Source: Tenacibaculum sp. MAR_2009_124 (GTDB taxonomy: Bacteria > Bacteroidota > Bacteroidia > Flavobacteriales > Flavobacteriaceae). Taken from it: 64,000 nucleotides of DNA. The translations under genes and the position numbers were made by a program. The notes under the pieces were generated by a model. The model was not told where the DNA came from. It saw only the letters and a list, made by a program, of their open reading frames with translations, and did no database searches. Location: NCBI RefSeq assembly GCF_900105455.1, contig NZ_FNSF01000005.1, positions 620,001-684,000 on the forward strand, in the 5' to 3' direction. Shown here in pieces: positions 26,142 through 35,134 of the stretch (position 1 is its first letter; each line of letters starts with the position of its first letter).

Positions 26142-26699
26142 TTAAATTTTTGGAATATAATGACTATTGTCAAATTCTTTTCTTAATTCATTGAATTGGT
26201 TTGATATACTTGCATCGTACTGTACATCGCCAACTCTTAAAATAAACCCACCTAAAATATCAGGGTTTACTATATTTTCAATATTCGCCTTGTTTCCAGT
26301 AATTTCAACAATCTTGGCTAATATTCTTTCTTCTAAATCTTTAGTTAAAGGTACTGCTGTAGTAACTTTCGCTAACTGAATGCTTCTGTGATAATCATAA
26401 ATAACGGCATATTGTTTTGCTATTGGTTCAAGCATTATCATACGCTTGTTTTCTTCCAACACATTAAACAATCCTTTTAAAACGTTATTTACCTTATCTC
26501 CAAAAAGAGCGACTAATACTTTACGCTTATCTGCTGCCTTAATAACAGGGCTTTTAAGCATTGCTTCTAAATCGCTACTTCCCGCAATAGTGTCAACGAT
26601 TAACTTCATGTTATCATTAACCTCAGTTTCTATCCCTGTATCTTTTGCAAGGTTTAGTACTGCTTTTGCGTAACGTAGTGCTGGTCTTCCTTGTTTCAT
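26142..26699 (-). CDS. atpH: ATP synthase F1 delta subunit
   Basis: 185 residues, standard length. The N-terminal helical bundle begins RPALRYAKAVLNLAKDTG and the C-terminal half has the conserved region NPDILGGFILRVGDVQYDAS. It attaches F1 to the peripheral stalk. It lies between atpF (7 bp) and atpA (21 bp). Confidence 0.94.
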   Translation of the reverse strand: MKQGRPALRYAKAVLNLAKDTGIETEVNDNMKLIVDTIAGSSDLEAMLKSPVIKAADKRKVLVALFGDKVNNVLKGLFNVLEENKRMIMLEPIAKQYAVIYDYHRSIQLAKVTTAVPLTKDLEERILAKIVEITGNKANIENIVNPDILGGFILRVGDVQYDASISNQFNELRKEFDNSHYIPKI

Positions 26700-26706
26700 T
26701 GAATGA

Positions 26707-27207
26707 TTAGTTTAAAGTAACTTCTTCTAACATTCCTTCAACAAGCTTTAATTGATCGTCTTGAGAAGCCAATTCTTTCTTAACAACAGTTTGTGCGATA
26801 CCAATTGATAACTCAGCAACTTGATGTTTTATATGAGCCAAAGCAGCCTGCTTTTCTTGCTCAATTGAAACCTTTGCGTTTTCGATTAATTTTGTAGCCT
26901 CTGAAGATGCATCTTCTTTTGCATCAGCAACTATTTTCTCCTTGATTTCACGAGCTTCTTTTAACATTGCATCTCTTTCAACTCTCGCTTCTTTCAATAA
27001 TCTATCATTATCAGCTTGTAAATTCTGCATTTCTTTTTTTGCTGCTTCAGCTGCATCTAATGCATTTTGAATACCTTCTTCACGTTCTGTTAACGCACTC
27101 ATTATTGGTTTCCAAGCAAACTTAATCATTAAAAATAGTATGATAACTAAAATTAATGCTTGCATGATAAATAACCCTGGAGAAAAATCATTTAATAACT
27201 GATCCAT
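26707..27207 (-). CDS. atpF: ATP synthase F0 b subunit
   Basis: 166 residues: one N-terminal membrane helix (LFIMQALILVIILFLMIKFA), then WKPIMSALTEREEGIQNALD and a long charged coiled coil rich in Ala, Glu and Lys to the C-terminus. It forms the peripheral stalk dimer that holds F1 against rotation. The gene is separated from atpE by a 105-bp spacer with a strong hairpin. Confidence 0.95.
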   Translation of the reverse strand: MDQLLNDFSPGLFIMQALILVIILFLMIKFAWKPIMSALTEREEGIQNALDAAEAAKKEMQNLQADNDRLLKEARVERDAMLKEAREIKEKIVADAKEDASSEATKLIENAKVSIEQEKQAALAHIKHQVAELSIGIAQTVVKKELASQDDQLKLVEGMLEEVTLN

Positions 27208-27251
27208 TATATCTGTAATTTATTCTTTTAAAATTTGTTTTGTCTAATTTG

Positions 27252-27291
27252 AAAACATTTCCTGTAACCAACCGTTACAGGAAAATGTTTT
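27252..27291 (-). repeat. Strong intercistronic hairpin between atpE and atpF
   Basis: AAAACATTTCCTGTAAC at 27252-27268 pairs with 27274-27291, giving 17 pairs with one bulged base and a 5-nt loop. There is no good T-run on the minus strand, so it is better read as an mRNA stability or attenuation element just past atpE. Confidence 0.65.
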
Positions 27292-27312
27292 ACTTTTTAA
27301 TTTCTTTCGGAA

Positions 27313-27528
<216 letters not shown>

Positions 27529-27551
27529 TTAAACAAATTCTTATTCTATTC

Positions 27552-28670
27552 TTAATGATGATCGTGTTCTGCAACAGCCATCCCAATAAACAATGATGAT
27601 AACATTGTAAAAATAAACGCTTGCAAAAACGCCACTAATATTTCAATAACAGAAATAAACAACGCCAACAATAAAGATAACCCTGTGGACCCAACTACCC
27701 CAAATTGATTCTTTAAAGTAATCATTAAGGCAATCAAACTCATTACAACGAAGTGACCCGCCGTCATATTGGCAAACAAACGAATTAATAATGAGAAAGG
27801 CTTGGTTAACATCCCTAATATTTCAATAGGTGCTAATATTATTTTCATTGGAACCGGTACACCTGGCATCCAAAAAATATGTTTCCAATAATCTTTATTC
27901 CCGCTAAATTGAACAATAAAGAAAGTAAACATAGCTAAACATACGGTAACCGCAATTTGACCAGTTACGTTAAAACCTAATGGAGTTAATCCTAACAAAT
28001 TCAAAATCCAAATAAAGAAGAAAACAGTTAACAAGAACCCCATAAATTTACGGTAGTGTTTCTCTCCAATATTCGGCTTCGCTATTTCGTCTCTTACGTA
28101 TAATACCAATGGTTCTAATACACGACCAAAACCTGTTGGAATCGCTCCTTTCTTGTATCCTTTAGCCAATGATCTAAACCCTAAAAACATTAAAAGTCCT
28201 GCGAACAACATTCCAAAAACACTTTTTGTTATTGAAAAATCTAAAACTTTGTGCGCATTTGTAGCATGATGTGACTCATCAAAAGCTACAGCTGTAGCTC
28301 CTTCATTCAACTCATAAATTTTACTATGAATCTTCACCAACTTCACATCTCCTTTATCAACAATTAAATGACCATCATCGTTATGATGAAACGCTGAAGA
28401 CATAAAAGTTTTCAACCCTTTACTAGTCCAAACGATTACAGGCAGAGGAAAACCTACATGTTTACGTTCACCAGCATCATTTGTATACGAATACAATGCA
28501 AAATCGTGAGAATCTGCTAAGTGATGTTTAATATATCCTCTGATACCTTCAGGAGTGTTAATTTGACCTCCTTTACTTGAAGTTTCTCCGCCACCAGCAA
28601 ATGCTGTGAACGAACTAAATACTAGTGCTATTACTGTTAAATAGTAGATAGGTTTTTTTGCTATCATCAT
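27552..28670 (-). CDS. atpB: ATP synthase F0 a subunit
   Basis: 372 residues, or 371 from the second Met. The length over the usual 240-270 comes from a signal-like N-terminal helix (IYYLTVIALVFSSFTAFAGG) and about 120 periplasmic residues rich in His and Gly (GYIKHHLADSHDFALYSY), the normal extended form of Bacteroidetes. The essential Arg is in SLLIRLFANMTAGHFVVMSL, and LGFNVTGQIAVTVCLA marks the channel. The C-terminus is His-rich (VAEHDHH). Confidence 0.94.
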   Translation of the reverse strand: MMIAKKPIYYLTVIALVFSSFTAFAGGGETSSKGGQINTPEGIRGYIKHHLADSHDFALYSYTNDAGERKHVGFPLPVIVWTSKGLKTFMSSAFHHNDDGHLIVDKGDVKLVKIHSKIYELNEGATAVAFDESHHATNAHKVLDFSITKSVFGMLFAGLLMFLGFRSLAKGYKKGAIPTGFGRVLEPLVLYVRDEIAKPNIGEKHYRKFMGFLLTVFFFIWILNLLGLTPLGFNVTGQIAVTVCLAMFTFFIVQFSGNKDYWKHIFWMPGVPVPMKIILAPIEILGMLTKPFSLLIRLFANMTAGHFVVMSLIALMITLKNQFGVVGSTGLSLLLALFISVIEILVAFLQAFIFTMLSSLFIGMAVAEHDHH

Positions 28671-28795
28671 ACCTTGCTAAATATAGATTTACTTGGTCTC
28701 TAAATTTCCGTGCAAAGGTAAACAATAAATTAAAACTACAAACCCTTTTTTTATTTAGTTTTCCTAAGGTAGTTAATTAGCTCTGCGTCTGAAAA

Positions 28796-29176
28796 TTATT
28801 TGTTATTCAACAGTTTTGAGATAAAAACAGCTTCCAGCGCTAAAAACAAAAATAAAGGAATTATTAAAGAGAATTTTTCTGCTTTTGTTAATACCGCTTC
28901 CTTAAAAATTGCATTCTGAAAAATAAGCAGAAAAAAACCTATTTTTAAAAACATAGATGCTAAGTAGGCATAACCTGCCTGATTTGGCATTTTGTCTGCG
29001 ATAAACTCAACGATACCATAAATTAATATAGCAGCGATGACAAAAAAGCCATAAACAGAAAAAAGTGAGTACCCTAAGGTTAATTGTTTTATTTGTAGTA
29101 TATAAAAGTGAGGTAAATAACTTGCTATATATGCTATAAGCACTACAACAAGAAAAATTATAATACGTTTAATCAT
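28796..29176 (-). CDS. Small membrane protein between atpZ and atpB
   Basis: 126 residues with four membrane helices (IIIFLVVVLIAYIASYLPHF; YSLFSVYGFFVIAAILIYGI; AYLASMFLKIGFFLLIFQNA; FSLIIPLFLFLALEAVFISK). It takes the place usually held by AtpI-like proteins and starts 8 bp inside the atpZ 3' end, so it is cotranscribed. It probably helps F0 or c-ring assembly or Mg uptake, as AtpI does (inference from position). I think it corresponds to a flavobacterial DUF6168-type protein but cannot verify this. Confidence 0.68.
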   Translation of the reverse strand: MIKRIIIFLVVVLIAYIASYLPHFYILQIKQLTLGYSLFSVYGFFVIAAILIYGIVEFIADKMPNQAGYAYLASMFLKIGFFLLIFQNAIFKEAVLTKAEKFSLIIPLFLFLALEAVFISKLLNNK

Positions 29177-29402
29177 TCTTATCTTTTGATAGTTTACTTA
29201 CTTGACGAATCACTGAAAACATGGCTGCAAAAACCGCTGCAAGTGTACAAATTTTCAAGTAAAGTTCACTATCGTTTGGAAATTTATTATCTAACCATTT
29301 ACCTAGTATACTCCCTAAATAAATGGTTAGACCCATTTGCATGGCTATGCCCGAAAAACGAACGTACTTATTAAGCTGTTTTTTCGGCTTTCTTTTGGTC
29401 AT
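29169..29402 (-). CDS. atpZ: AtpZ/AtpI-family protein
   Basis: 77 residues: a basic N-terminus (MTKRKPKKQLNKYVRFS), then the family-typical GIAMQMGLTIYLGSILGKWLD hairpin helix and a second helix (YLKICTLAAVFAAMFSVIRQ). AtpZ/AtpI proteins assist c-ring assembly and form a Mg/Ca channel. It overlaps the bactofilin gene by 32 bp upstream and the next membrane gene by 8 bp downstream, which ties the bactofilin to the atp operon. Confidence 0.78.
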   Translation of the reverse strand: MTKRKPKKQLNKYVRFSGIAMQMGLTIYLGSILGKWLDNKFPNDSELYLKICTLAAVFAAMFSVIRQVSKLSKDKND

Positions 29403-29778
29403 TTTTCTTTAATTCTTTAACAGCTCCTTTCATAGAACAAGTAGCATTAAAAGTTGCTCCAGGTTCAACAGATAGCTTTCCGATGACAACATCGCCTGTA
29501 ATATGAGCGGTTGCTTTTACAGTTAATACACTAGAAACTGATAAATCTCCAGCAAATTTACCTTCAACATCTGCATTGGTGCATTCGGCTTTGCCTTTTA
29601 TTAAACCGGCTTGTCCAATAATAATTCTACCATTGGTTTGAATATTACCTTCAAGGGTTCCATCAATTCTAAAATCACCTTCAGAGACGATATCACCAAT
29701 AATTTTGGTGTTTCCTCCAATTACATTTCTTTCTGAAACTACTCTGTCATTCGATTTTTTATTGTCTTTACTAAACAT
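29371..29778 (-). CDS. Bactofilin (polymer-forming cytoskeletal protein)
   Basis: 135 residues. The core (about 20-118) is a right-handed beta-helix read from the regular six-residue hydrophobic spacing NTKIIGDIVSEGDFRIDGTL and then EGNIQTNGRIIIGQAGLIKG. The ends are charged and disordered (KKSNDRVVSERN; KKNDQKKAEKTA). Bactofilins polymerise without nucleotide and organise envelope machinery and cell shape. The gene sits between sprE and atpZ in one leftward run. Confidence 0.88.
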   Translation of the reverse strand: MFSKDNKKSNDRVVSERNVIGGNTKIIGDIVSEGDFRIDGTLEGNIQTNGRIIIGQAGLIKGKAECTNADVEGKFAGDLSVSSVLTVKATAHITGDVVIGKLSVEPGATFNATCSMKGAVKELKKNDQKKAEKTA

Positions 29779-29803
29779 TTATGGGGACTTTATGGGTTAA
29801 TTT

Positions 29804-32044
29804 TTATTTACTCAATTGTTTTAATATTTCTTCTGCCTTTTTACCTGCATCGGTATTAGCATAACTCAAAGAAACAAATTCAAGGGCTTCCTTATAACTA
29901 TCCTGATCTTTGCACTTCCCTATACATAAGGCTTTTAACAGAGCTAATTTAGGAATTAAATTTGAATTTTTAACTCTCGGTTCGAACTTGTCGATTTCAA
30001 CCAAAGCTTCTTCAAATTTATTTAGTTTGTATATAATGTATATTTCTTTATATCTGTTAAGAACCTCATCCGTTTTCTTTTCCTCTACCAACTTCACGTT
30101 TGGCTCTCTTATAATTTGTGCAAATTTACTATCTGGGTACTGAGTAAGCACTATATTTTTATGCTTATTTGCTTTCTCTTCATAATTCGCGTCTGAATAA
30201 ACTTGATACAAATGGTAATTTATAGCCAAATCTGATTCCTTATGCCCTTCAATATTCAAAAGTCTTTCAAAATTAGCAGAAGCCAATGCAGCGTTCTTAA
30301 ACTGTTCTTTATAAATAAGACCTAACTGATACAGTGCTACGTTTCTATCTTCTTTTAATTTCGTAATATCCTCTTCTTTCGTTGGAATTGCATCTAAATA
30401 GGTAGTTAACTCATACTTTGGGTTCACTAGTTCTTCCTCCTCTTCGCTATCCTCCGTGGGGTCTTCATCAATTAAGATCGTTTCTTTTTCTGAAAGCCTC
30501 CAATTATCTTCTAACGGGCGATTCCCCCAAACTCTTTGAAACTCTACTTTACCAAATGCTACTGTTTGATCGTTATAAAAATACCACTTTCCTCCTTTGG
30601 CATTATTCCCAATTAATGACGGGCCTCCAAAAGAACTCCCAAAGTTTTGAGCGTTTAACAATTGTTGCCTTCTCTCTTCATCTTCCTTTTTCACCTTGTC
30701 AATATACTCCTGAAAAAAAGCCTTTCTTTCATCAATACTCATGGCAACTATTTTCAAAATACTGTCATTTGTTTTAACAGTTTCCTCATGTTTCCTTAAG
30801 GTCGTTAATCCTTTATTTTTTCTACGAATTCTACGAATCCTCTTTTCTTGATCGAACTCTTTTGATACTTTCCCTAAAACACTATCGTAATAGGTTCCTG
30901 CCAATACATATTCTTGTTTATCGAAAGCAATTTTACCCAACTGTTCGTATGCGTAGGTTTTCTGATAATCGTTGTTAGTTTTCGCTTTCAACGACTTATT
31001 AAAATACTCAACGGCATTATCTATCTTATTTCTTCCAAGCTCAAGTACACCTGCTTGATAATACAATGAATTTAAAAATTTACGGTTATCAGTGTTTCGT
31101 ATCAGTTTCTTTAACCTACTTAATACTAACACCGAAGCAGAGTCGTTTTCAGTATTTTTAGCTAATTCAATACTAGCTCTGATTCTATATTTTCTTGGAG
31201 CTTTTCGCGTATCTGCTAACTTTTGAAATACCATTCGTGCAGAATCACGCCTGTCTAATTCACTATAAATTTGTCCGAGAATAAACATATTTCTAGCAGA
31301 TTGCTCTTTATTCTTAAATGTTCTTGAAGACAAAGCTAAATGTTCAATTACCTTTTGAATGGTATCCGTTTTCTCATAAGCCATTGCCATAGCAGTGTGC
31401 GCTCGTTCTCTTTGAATATCTGTTAGGCTTTTTTCGTTCTTATCTAACTCAATTAATAGGTTAAGAGTTTCAATGGCAAGCTTCTCATTATCTAATCTGA
31501 CATTTGCTTTTGCTCTCCAAATTTTAGTATCATAGATTAAACTTGCTTTCGGGTAATTAGAAATTACATAATTCAACGCCTCAACAGCTGGTATAAATCG
31601 TTGTGTATAATAGCGTGCTTTCCCTAGTAGTAAATATGCCTCATCTATTTTACCATTTCTCTCTATTCCTCCAATATTCATGGAATGCTTTTGAACTGCT
31701 TTTACAGCCTTTTCCTCTGCTTTATCAAAATGAGATAGGGGTTTACTTTCTTCCTCTTCTTCGGAATCATCAAAGCCCGTTCCTGGCCTAAACGACGGTG
31801 CCTCTATAGTGTTTTCATTAAAGGTAATTGGTTCGATAGGCAATCGCTTCCAAAAATTATCCTGATGCTTTTCTTCAATTTCTTTTAAGCCCTTTAAAAA
31901 TGCTTGTTCACCATTAAACAACACGTTATATTTCGTTGTTAACGAATGAAAACTACGGTTTACAAAAGTGTTTTTTCTGGTACCACAAGAATACACTATG
32001 GCAAAAACAATACTGAAAACTAATATTTTGGATAGTTTTTTCAT
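29804..32044 (-). CDS. sprE: T9SS/gliding motility lipoprotein SprE (PorW)
   Basis: 746 residues from MKKLSKILVF (a second ATG lies five codons upstream). The lipobox VIVYSCGTRKNT marks an outer-membrane-directed lipoprotein. The N-terminal signature VNRSFHSLTTKYNVLFNGEQ is diagnostic of SprE/PorW, followed by many TPR-like helical repeats (AYLLGKARYYTQRFIPAVEA; YYQAGVLELGRNKIDNAVEY). SprE/PorW links the PorK/N ring to the Sov translocon and is needed for type IX secretion and gliding. It is consistent with the two T9SS-tailed proteins in this window. Confidence 0.9.
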   Translation of the reverse strand: MKKLSKILVFSIVFAIVYSCGTRKNTFVNRSFHSLTTKYNVLFNGEQAFLKGLKEIEEKHQDNFWKRLPIEPITFNENTIEAPSFRPGTGFDDSEEEEESKPLSHFDKAEEKAVKAVQKHSMNIGGIERNGKIDEAYLLLGKARYYTQRFIPAVEALNYVISNYPKASLIYDTKIWRAKANVRLDNEKLAIETLNLLIELDKNEKSLTDIQRERAHTAMAMAYEKTDTIQKVIEHLALSSRTFKNKEQSARNMFILGQIYSELDRRDSARMVFQKLADTRKAPRKYRIRASIELAKNTENDSASVLVLSRLKKLIRNTDNRKFLNSLYYQAGVLELGRNKIDNAVEYFNKSLKAKTNNDYQKTYAYEQLGKIAFDKQEYVLAGTYYDSVLGKVSKEFDQEKRIRRIRRKNKGLTTLRKHEETVKTNDSILKIVAMSIDERKAFFQEYIDKVKKEDEERRQQLLNAQNFGSSFGGPSLIGNNAKGGKWYFYNDQTVAFGKVEFQRVWGNRPLEDNWRLSEKETILIDEDPTEDSEEEEELVNPKYELTTYLDAIPTKEEDITKLKEDRNVALYQLGLIYKEQFKNAALASANFERLLNIEGHKESDLAINYHLYQVYSDANYEEKANKHKNIVLTQYPDSKFAQIIREPNVKLVEEKKTDEVLNRYKEIYIIYKLNKFEEALVEIDKFEPRVKNSNLIPKLALLKALCIGKCKDQDSYKEALEFVSLSYANTDAGKKAEEILKQLSK

Positions 32045-32191
32045 AAAAAAAATACGCATTTACTTTACAACAACTATACTGATAAGTTATTGTGTGTAAA
32101 TGCGTAAAAATAACAATTATATGCTAATTTCATTATTACTTGTTAAGATTTAAGCTGTATTCCTCATAATAGGGCACTCCAGGTTAAATTC

Positions 32192-32887
32192 TTAGGCAGA
32201 AAAGTAATGCTCTAATTCTTGCAAAGTTTGAGTAGATGTGTGAATATCCTTCACTAAATTTCCGTTTTCTAAAACTACTATTCTCTCACAAACTTCAGTA
32301 ACATGACTCAAGTCGTGACTTGATATTAATACTGTAACATCTTTATCTTCCGCTAGTTTTTTGATAAGTGTTTTTAATCGGATTTGGGTTGTTGGATCTA
32401 AATTAGCAAAAGGTTCATCTAGAACTACAACCTGAGGATTTCCCATCATGGCAGCTACAATCCCCACCTTTTTCTGATTTCCTTTACTTAAATCTCTCAG
32501 ATACTTTTTCTTTCCTAATATTTCATCATTAAAAAACTCTTTAAAAGGTTGTAAGAAGGCCTTTATATCCGCCTTATTCATTCCTCTCAGACTCCCTATA
32601 AACTCAAAATATTCGTTTGGTGTTAAGTAACCAATTAAAAAACTCTCATCAATGAATGATCCTGTGAATGTTTTCCAATTTTCGCTTTTATCAACAACAA
32701 CATTGTTATTTGATATTTCCCCGGAGGTAGGTCGAATTAAATCCAAAAGTGTATTAAAGAAAGTTGTTTTTCCTGCACCATTATTCCCAACTAACCCGAA
32801 CGATTGTCCCGTTGGAATTTCTAAATCTCCTATATGTAAAACCTCTGTATTTCCGTATTTCTTAGTAAGATTTGTTACTCGTATCAT
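32192..32887 (-). CDS. ABC transporter ATP-binding protein
   Basis: 231 residues. Walker A GNNGAGKTT, Q-loop region GSFIDESFLI, signature LSKGNQKK, Walker B VVVLDEPFANLDP, and the switch His in LISSHDLSH. The closest type is the YxlF/CcmA-like single-domain subunit of exporters. It is paired with the DUF5687 membrane protein 15 bp upstream, which supplies the permease half. Confidence 0.88.
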   Translation of the reverse strand: MIRVTNLTKKYGNTEVLHIGDLEIPTGQSFGLVGNNGAGKTTFFNTLLDLIRPTSGEISNNNVVVDKSENWKTFTGSFIDESFLIGYLTPNEYFEFIGSLRGMNKADIKAFLQPFKEFFNDEILGKKKYLRDLSKGNQKKVGIVAAMMGNPQVVVLDEPFANLDPTTQIRLKTLIKKLAEDKDVTVLISSHDLSHVTEVCERIVVLENGNLVKDIHTSTQTLQELEHYFSA

Positions 32888-32902
32888 AATTTTGTTTTTC
32901 GA

Positions 32903-34381
32903 TTAGTTTTCTTGATCAAATGCGTGAATCATAGCATATTTATTAGCGATGTACTTATTCGTAATAAATGTCATTAATTTTTGATGGAATGCAATCCCTA
33001 ATAAACCTAAAGAGGTTAACACCATAACTGCCATTTCAAAATTTACTAGCCAGTTTAAAAGTCCGAAAATTGCCATTGGAAGTACCATTAAAGGAATTCC
33101 GATAAGCCATTGAACGGCTCCAGTACCTTGATAATTGAATGCCGCCTTTTGATCGAGGTTGATTTTTTTACGATTAAATGTTCCTCCCCACATAATAACA
33201 TGAGTATTTACTCCAACATTATATATAGCCGCTGCAAAGTGAGCCAATAGTATTTTCCAACCAAAATATACATATGGAATTCCAAGAACAAAAAGGATAA
33301 TAACGCTCATTGACATCAGGGTGAATTTTGATTTTAAGTAACGCTCATATTTAAAATTCTGACTCATTAACATTTTATAATACCCACTATCCCAAGCTGG
33401 AATGAACTGGCCAAAATTGATTAAGAAAATTCCTGTTGTGAAAACTCCAATAAAAATGAAGAAGAACTCTTTGTCTGCATATTCCGGATTTGGATAAAAT
33501 ACTAAGCCATATAATAATCCAATGATAAGCATCCAAAGCGTTGACTTTGTTCTTTTATTTCTCATGATTAGTTTTAAGTCTAACTGCATAAAAGGAGCGA
33601 TATCTCCAAACTTTTGAGTCCATGCATAATCAGTAGTTTTAGCCTCCTTTACCTCTGCCTTTACAGCGGAATCTAAAAACAAACTATCTTTTAACATTTT
33701 AAAGTTTAGCATATATAGCACTCCTAGTAAAAGAACCGGAACAATAAGTAAGATAGGGTTTTTACTAATGGCTAACATTCCTGAAGAAACCAAGTCGAAA
33801 AACGATATAATTTTAAAATAATCTAAAGCGAATAGACCCGATGTGACAGCAATTAAAGGTAAAAACGACAAATCGCTTTTAGCACTTAAATTCTCTATTA
33901 CAAAATTCAGGTAGTTTACAGTAAGTACAACTAAAACAATTCCTGCTAACCATGTTACTGTTTCTGGCAAACTATATCCCTTTCCAATAAGCACAATACT
34001 AAACGGTATAAATGCAAATAGTGGTAAAAAGTTAAAAAATGAAGTCGCAGACTTACCCAATACATAGTTTACAATTTTACTTTTTTTAATAGGTAGTGTT
34101 AGTAATGGTTTTATAGTCATTACCGGTAGTTTTTGTAAAAAGAATCGAGCCATTAAATCAACCAATACCCAATAGAAAAGAAACCCATTTATGATTAAAA
34201 AAGGATCACTTTCTGGAAAGAACTTTTTGAGTGCTGGAAAAATACCTACACCACCTAACAAAAAAATTACAATTAAGTATAGTGCAAAAAATCCCATTAA
34301 TATTTTTATTCCAATTCCTTTTTGCCAATAGGAAGAACGAAAATATTGTTTCCATTCTAAGTTTAAGAAGTGTGAAGTCAT
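32903..34381 (-). CDS. DUF5687-type ABC exporter permease
   Basis: 492 residues with about ten to twelve membrane helices. The N-terminus NLEWKQYFRSSYWQKGIGIK and the LPIKKSKIVNYVLGKSATSF loop are the DUF5687 pattern found next to ATPase genes in Bacteroidetes. It should form the membrane channel for the adjacent ATPase. The substrate is unknown. The unit is likely a two-gene operon. Confidence 0.82.
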   Translation of the reverse strand: MTSHFLNLEWKQYFRSSYWQKGIGIKILMGFFALYLIVIFLLGGVGIFPALKKFFPESDPFLIINGFLFYWVLVDLMARFFLQKLPVMTIKPLLTLPIKKSKIVNYVLGKSATSFFNFLPLFAFIPFSIVLIGKGYSLPETVTWLAGIVLVVLTVNYLNFVIENLSAKSDLSFLPLIAVTSGLFALDYFKIISFFDLVSSGMLAISKNPILLIVPVLLLGVLYMLNFKMLKDSLFLDSAVKAEVKEAKTTDYAWTQKFGDIAPFMQLDLKLIMRNKRTKSTLWMLIIGLLYGLVFYPNPEYADKEFFFIFIGVFTTGIFLINFGQFIPAWDSGYYKMLMSQNFKYERYLKSKFTLMSMSVIILFVLGIPYVYFGWKILLAHFAAAIYNVGVNTHVIMWGGTFNRKKINLDQKAAFNYQGTGAVQWLIGIPLMVLPMAIFGLLNWLVNFEMAVMVLTSLGLLGIAFHQKLMTFITNKYIANKYAMIHAFDQEN

Positions 34382-34490
34382 TTGATTTATTTAATTGTTG
34401 ATACCTATAGGTAAGTGAGTTTTTCAATTTGTTACAAAAATTAAGAAATTAGTTCGATCATATCATCTCCAAACTTGGAAAAATAGCATA

Positions 34491-34525
34491 AAAAAATCAC
34501 TAACTTTTGAGGTTAGTGATTTTTT
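34491..34525. terminator. Intrinsic terminator of the DUF1761 gene
   Basis: AAAAAATCACTAAC and GTTAGTGATTTTTT form a perfect 14-bp stem around a 7-nt loop, 17 bp past the stop codon at 34542. Confidence 0.85.
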
Positions 34526-34541
34526 ATTTTTAGTAGTTATT

Positions 34542-35042
34542 TTAAGCCCATTGGCAAACAACTCCTCCCATTAATGCAAGAGTTATCATCCAATATCCTA
34601 CATTAATAGCAATATATTTAAAGGTTTTTCTTTCAAACAAAGCTTTCGTTCCAATAACTGGCAATACAATAAAAAGACCAGAAAGAACACCATGTAAAGC
34701 GCCATGTTTAAAGGTTCTAAAGCGATTTCCATAATTTGCCATAAACTCTTTATAAGTGGCGAACCCTTCTCCAGTTTGTTCCATAAAACCTGGTTCTCCT
34801 GCCAATGTTTGAAAAACACCAAATTGATGAATTACGATGGATTGAAGAAAAAGGGCGAGTATAAAACTAAACACAAAACTCAATCCAAATATCACTAACA
34901 TATTTCCACCTTCTACATCCTTTTGCGTGAAATTCATTTCCTTCATCCATGCCTTTTGAAAAAGCATAGGACCATACCAAAGAAACCCCATAATCATGGG
35001 TATAAAAGCAGCTCCTAAAATTGCAAAATAATTTGTTTCCAT
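34542..35042 (-). CDS. DUF1761-family membrane protein
   Basis: 166 residues from METNYFAILGAAFIP (the extension upstream is not conserved in type). Four membrane helices are seen, with the family pattern PMIMGFLWYGPMLFQKAWMK near the first helix and GALHGVLSGLFIVLPVIGTK in the middle. The biochemical role of the family is unknown. The gene is flanked by terminators on both sides, so it is monocistronic. Confidence 0.8.
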   Translation of the reverse strand: METNYFAILGAAFIPMIMGFLWYGPMLFQKAWMKEMNFTQKDVEGGNMLVIFGLSFVFSFILALFLQSIVIHQFGVFQTLAGEPGFMEQTGEGFATYKEFMANYGNRFRTFKHGALHGVLSGLFIVLPVIGTKALFERKTFKYIAINVGYWMITLALMGGVVCQWA

Positions 35043-35077
35043 TCTTAAAAAATTAAAGTTAATCACCTCTAATATAG

Positions 35078-35113
35078 AAAAAAAGCCATCATGTTGTAGT
35101 ATGATGGCTTTTT
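35078..35113. terminator. Intrinsic terminator of the DUF4837 gene
   Basis: AAAAGCCATCAT/ATGATGGCTTTT with loop GTTGTAGT lies 22 bp beyond the stop codon at 35135, with an A-run before and T-run after. Confidence 0.85.
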
Positions 35114-35134
35114 GAAGTCAATTATAAACTGACG

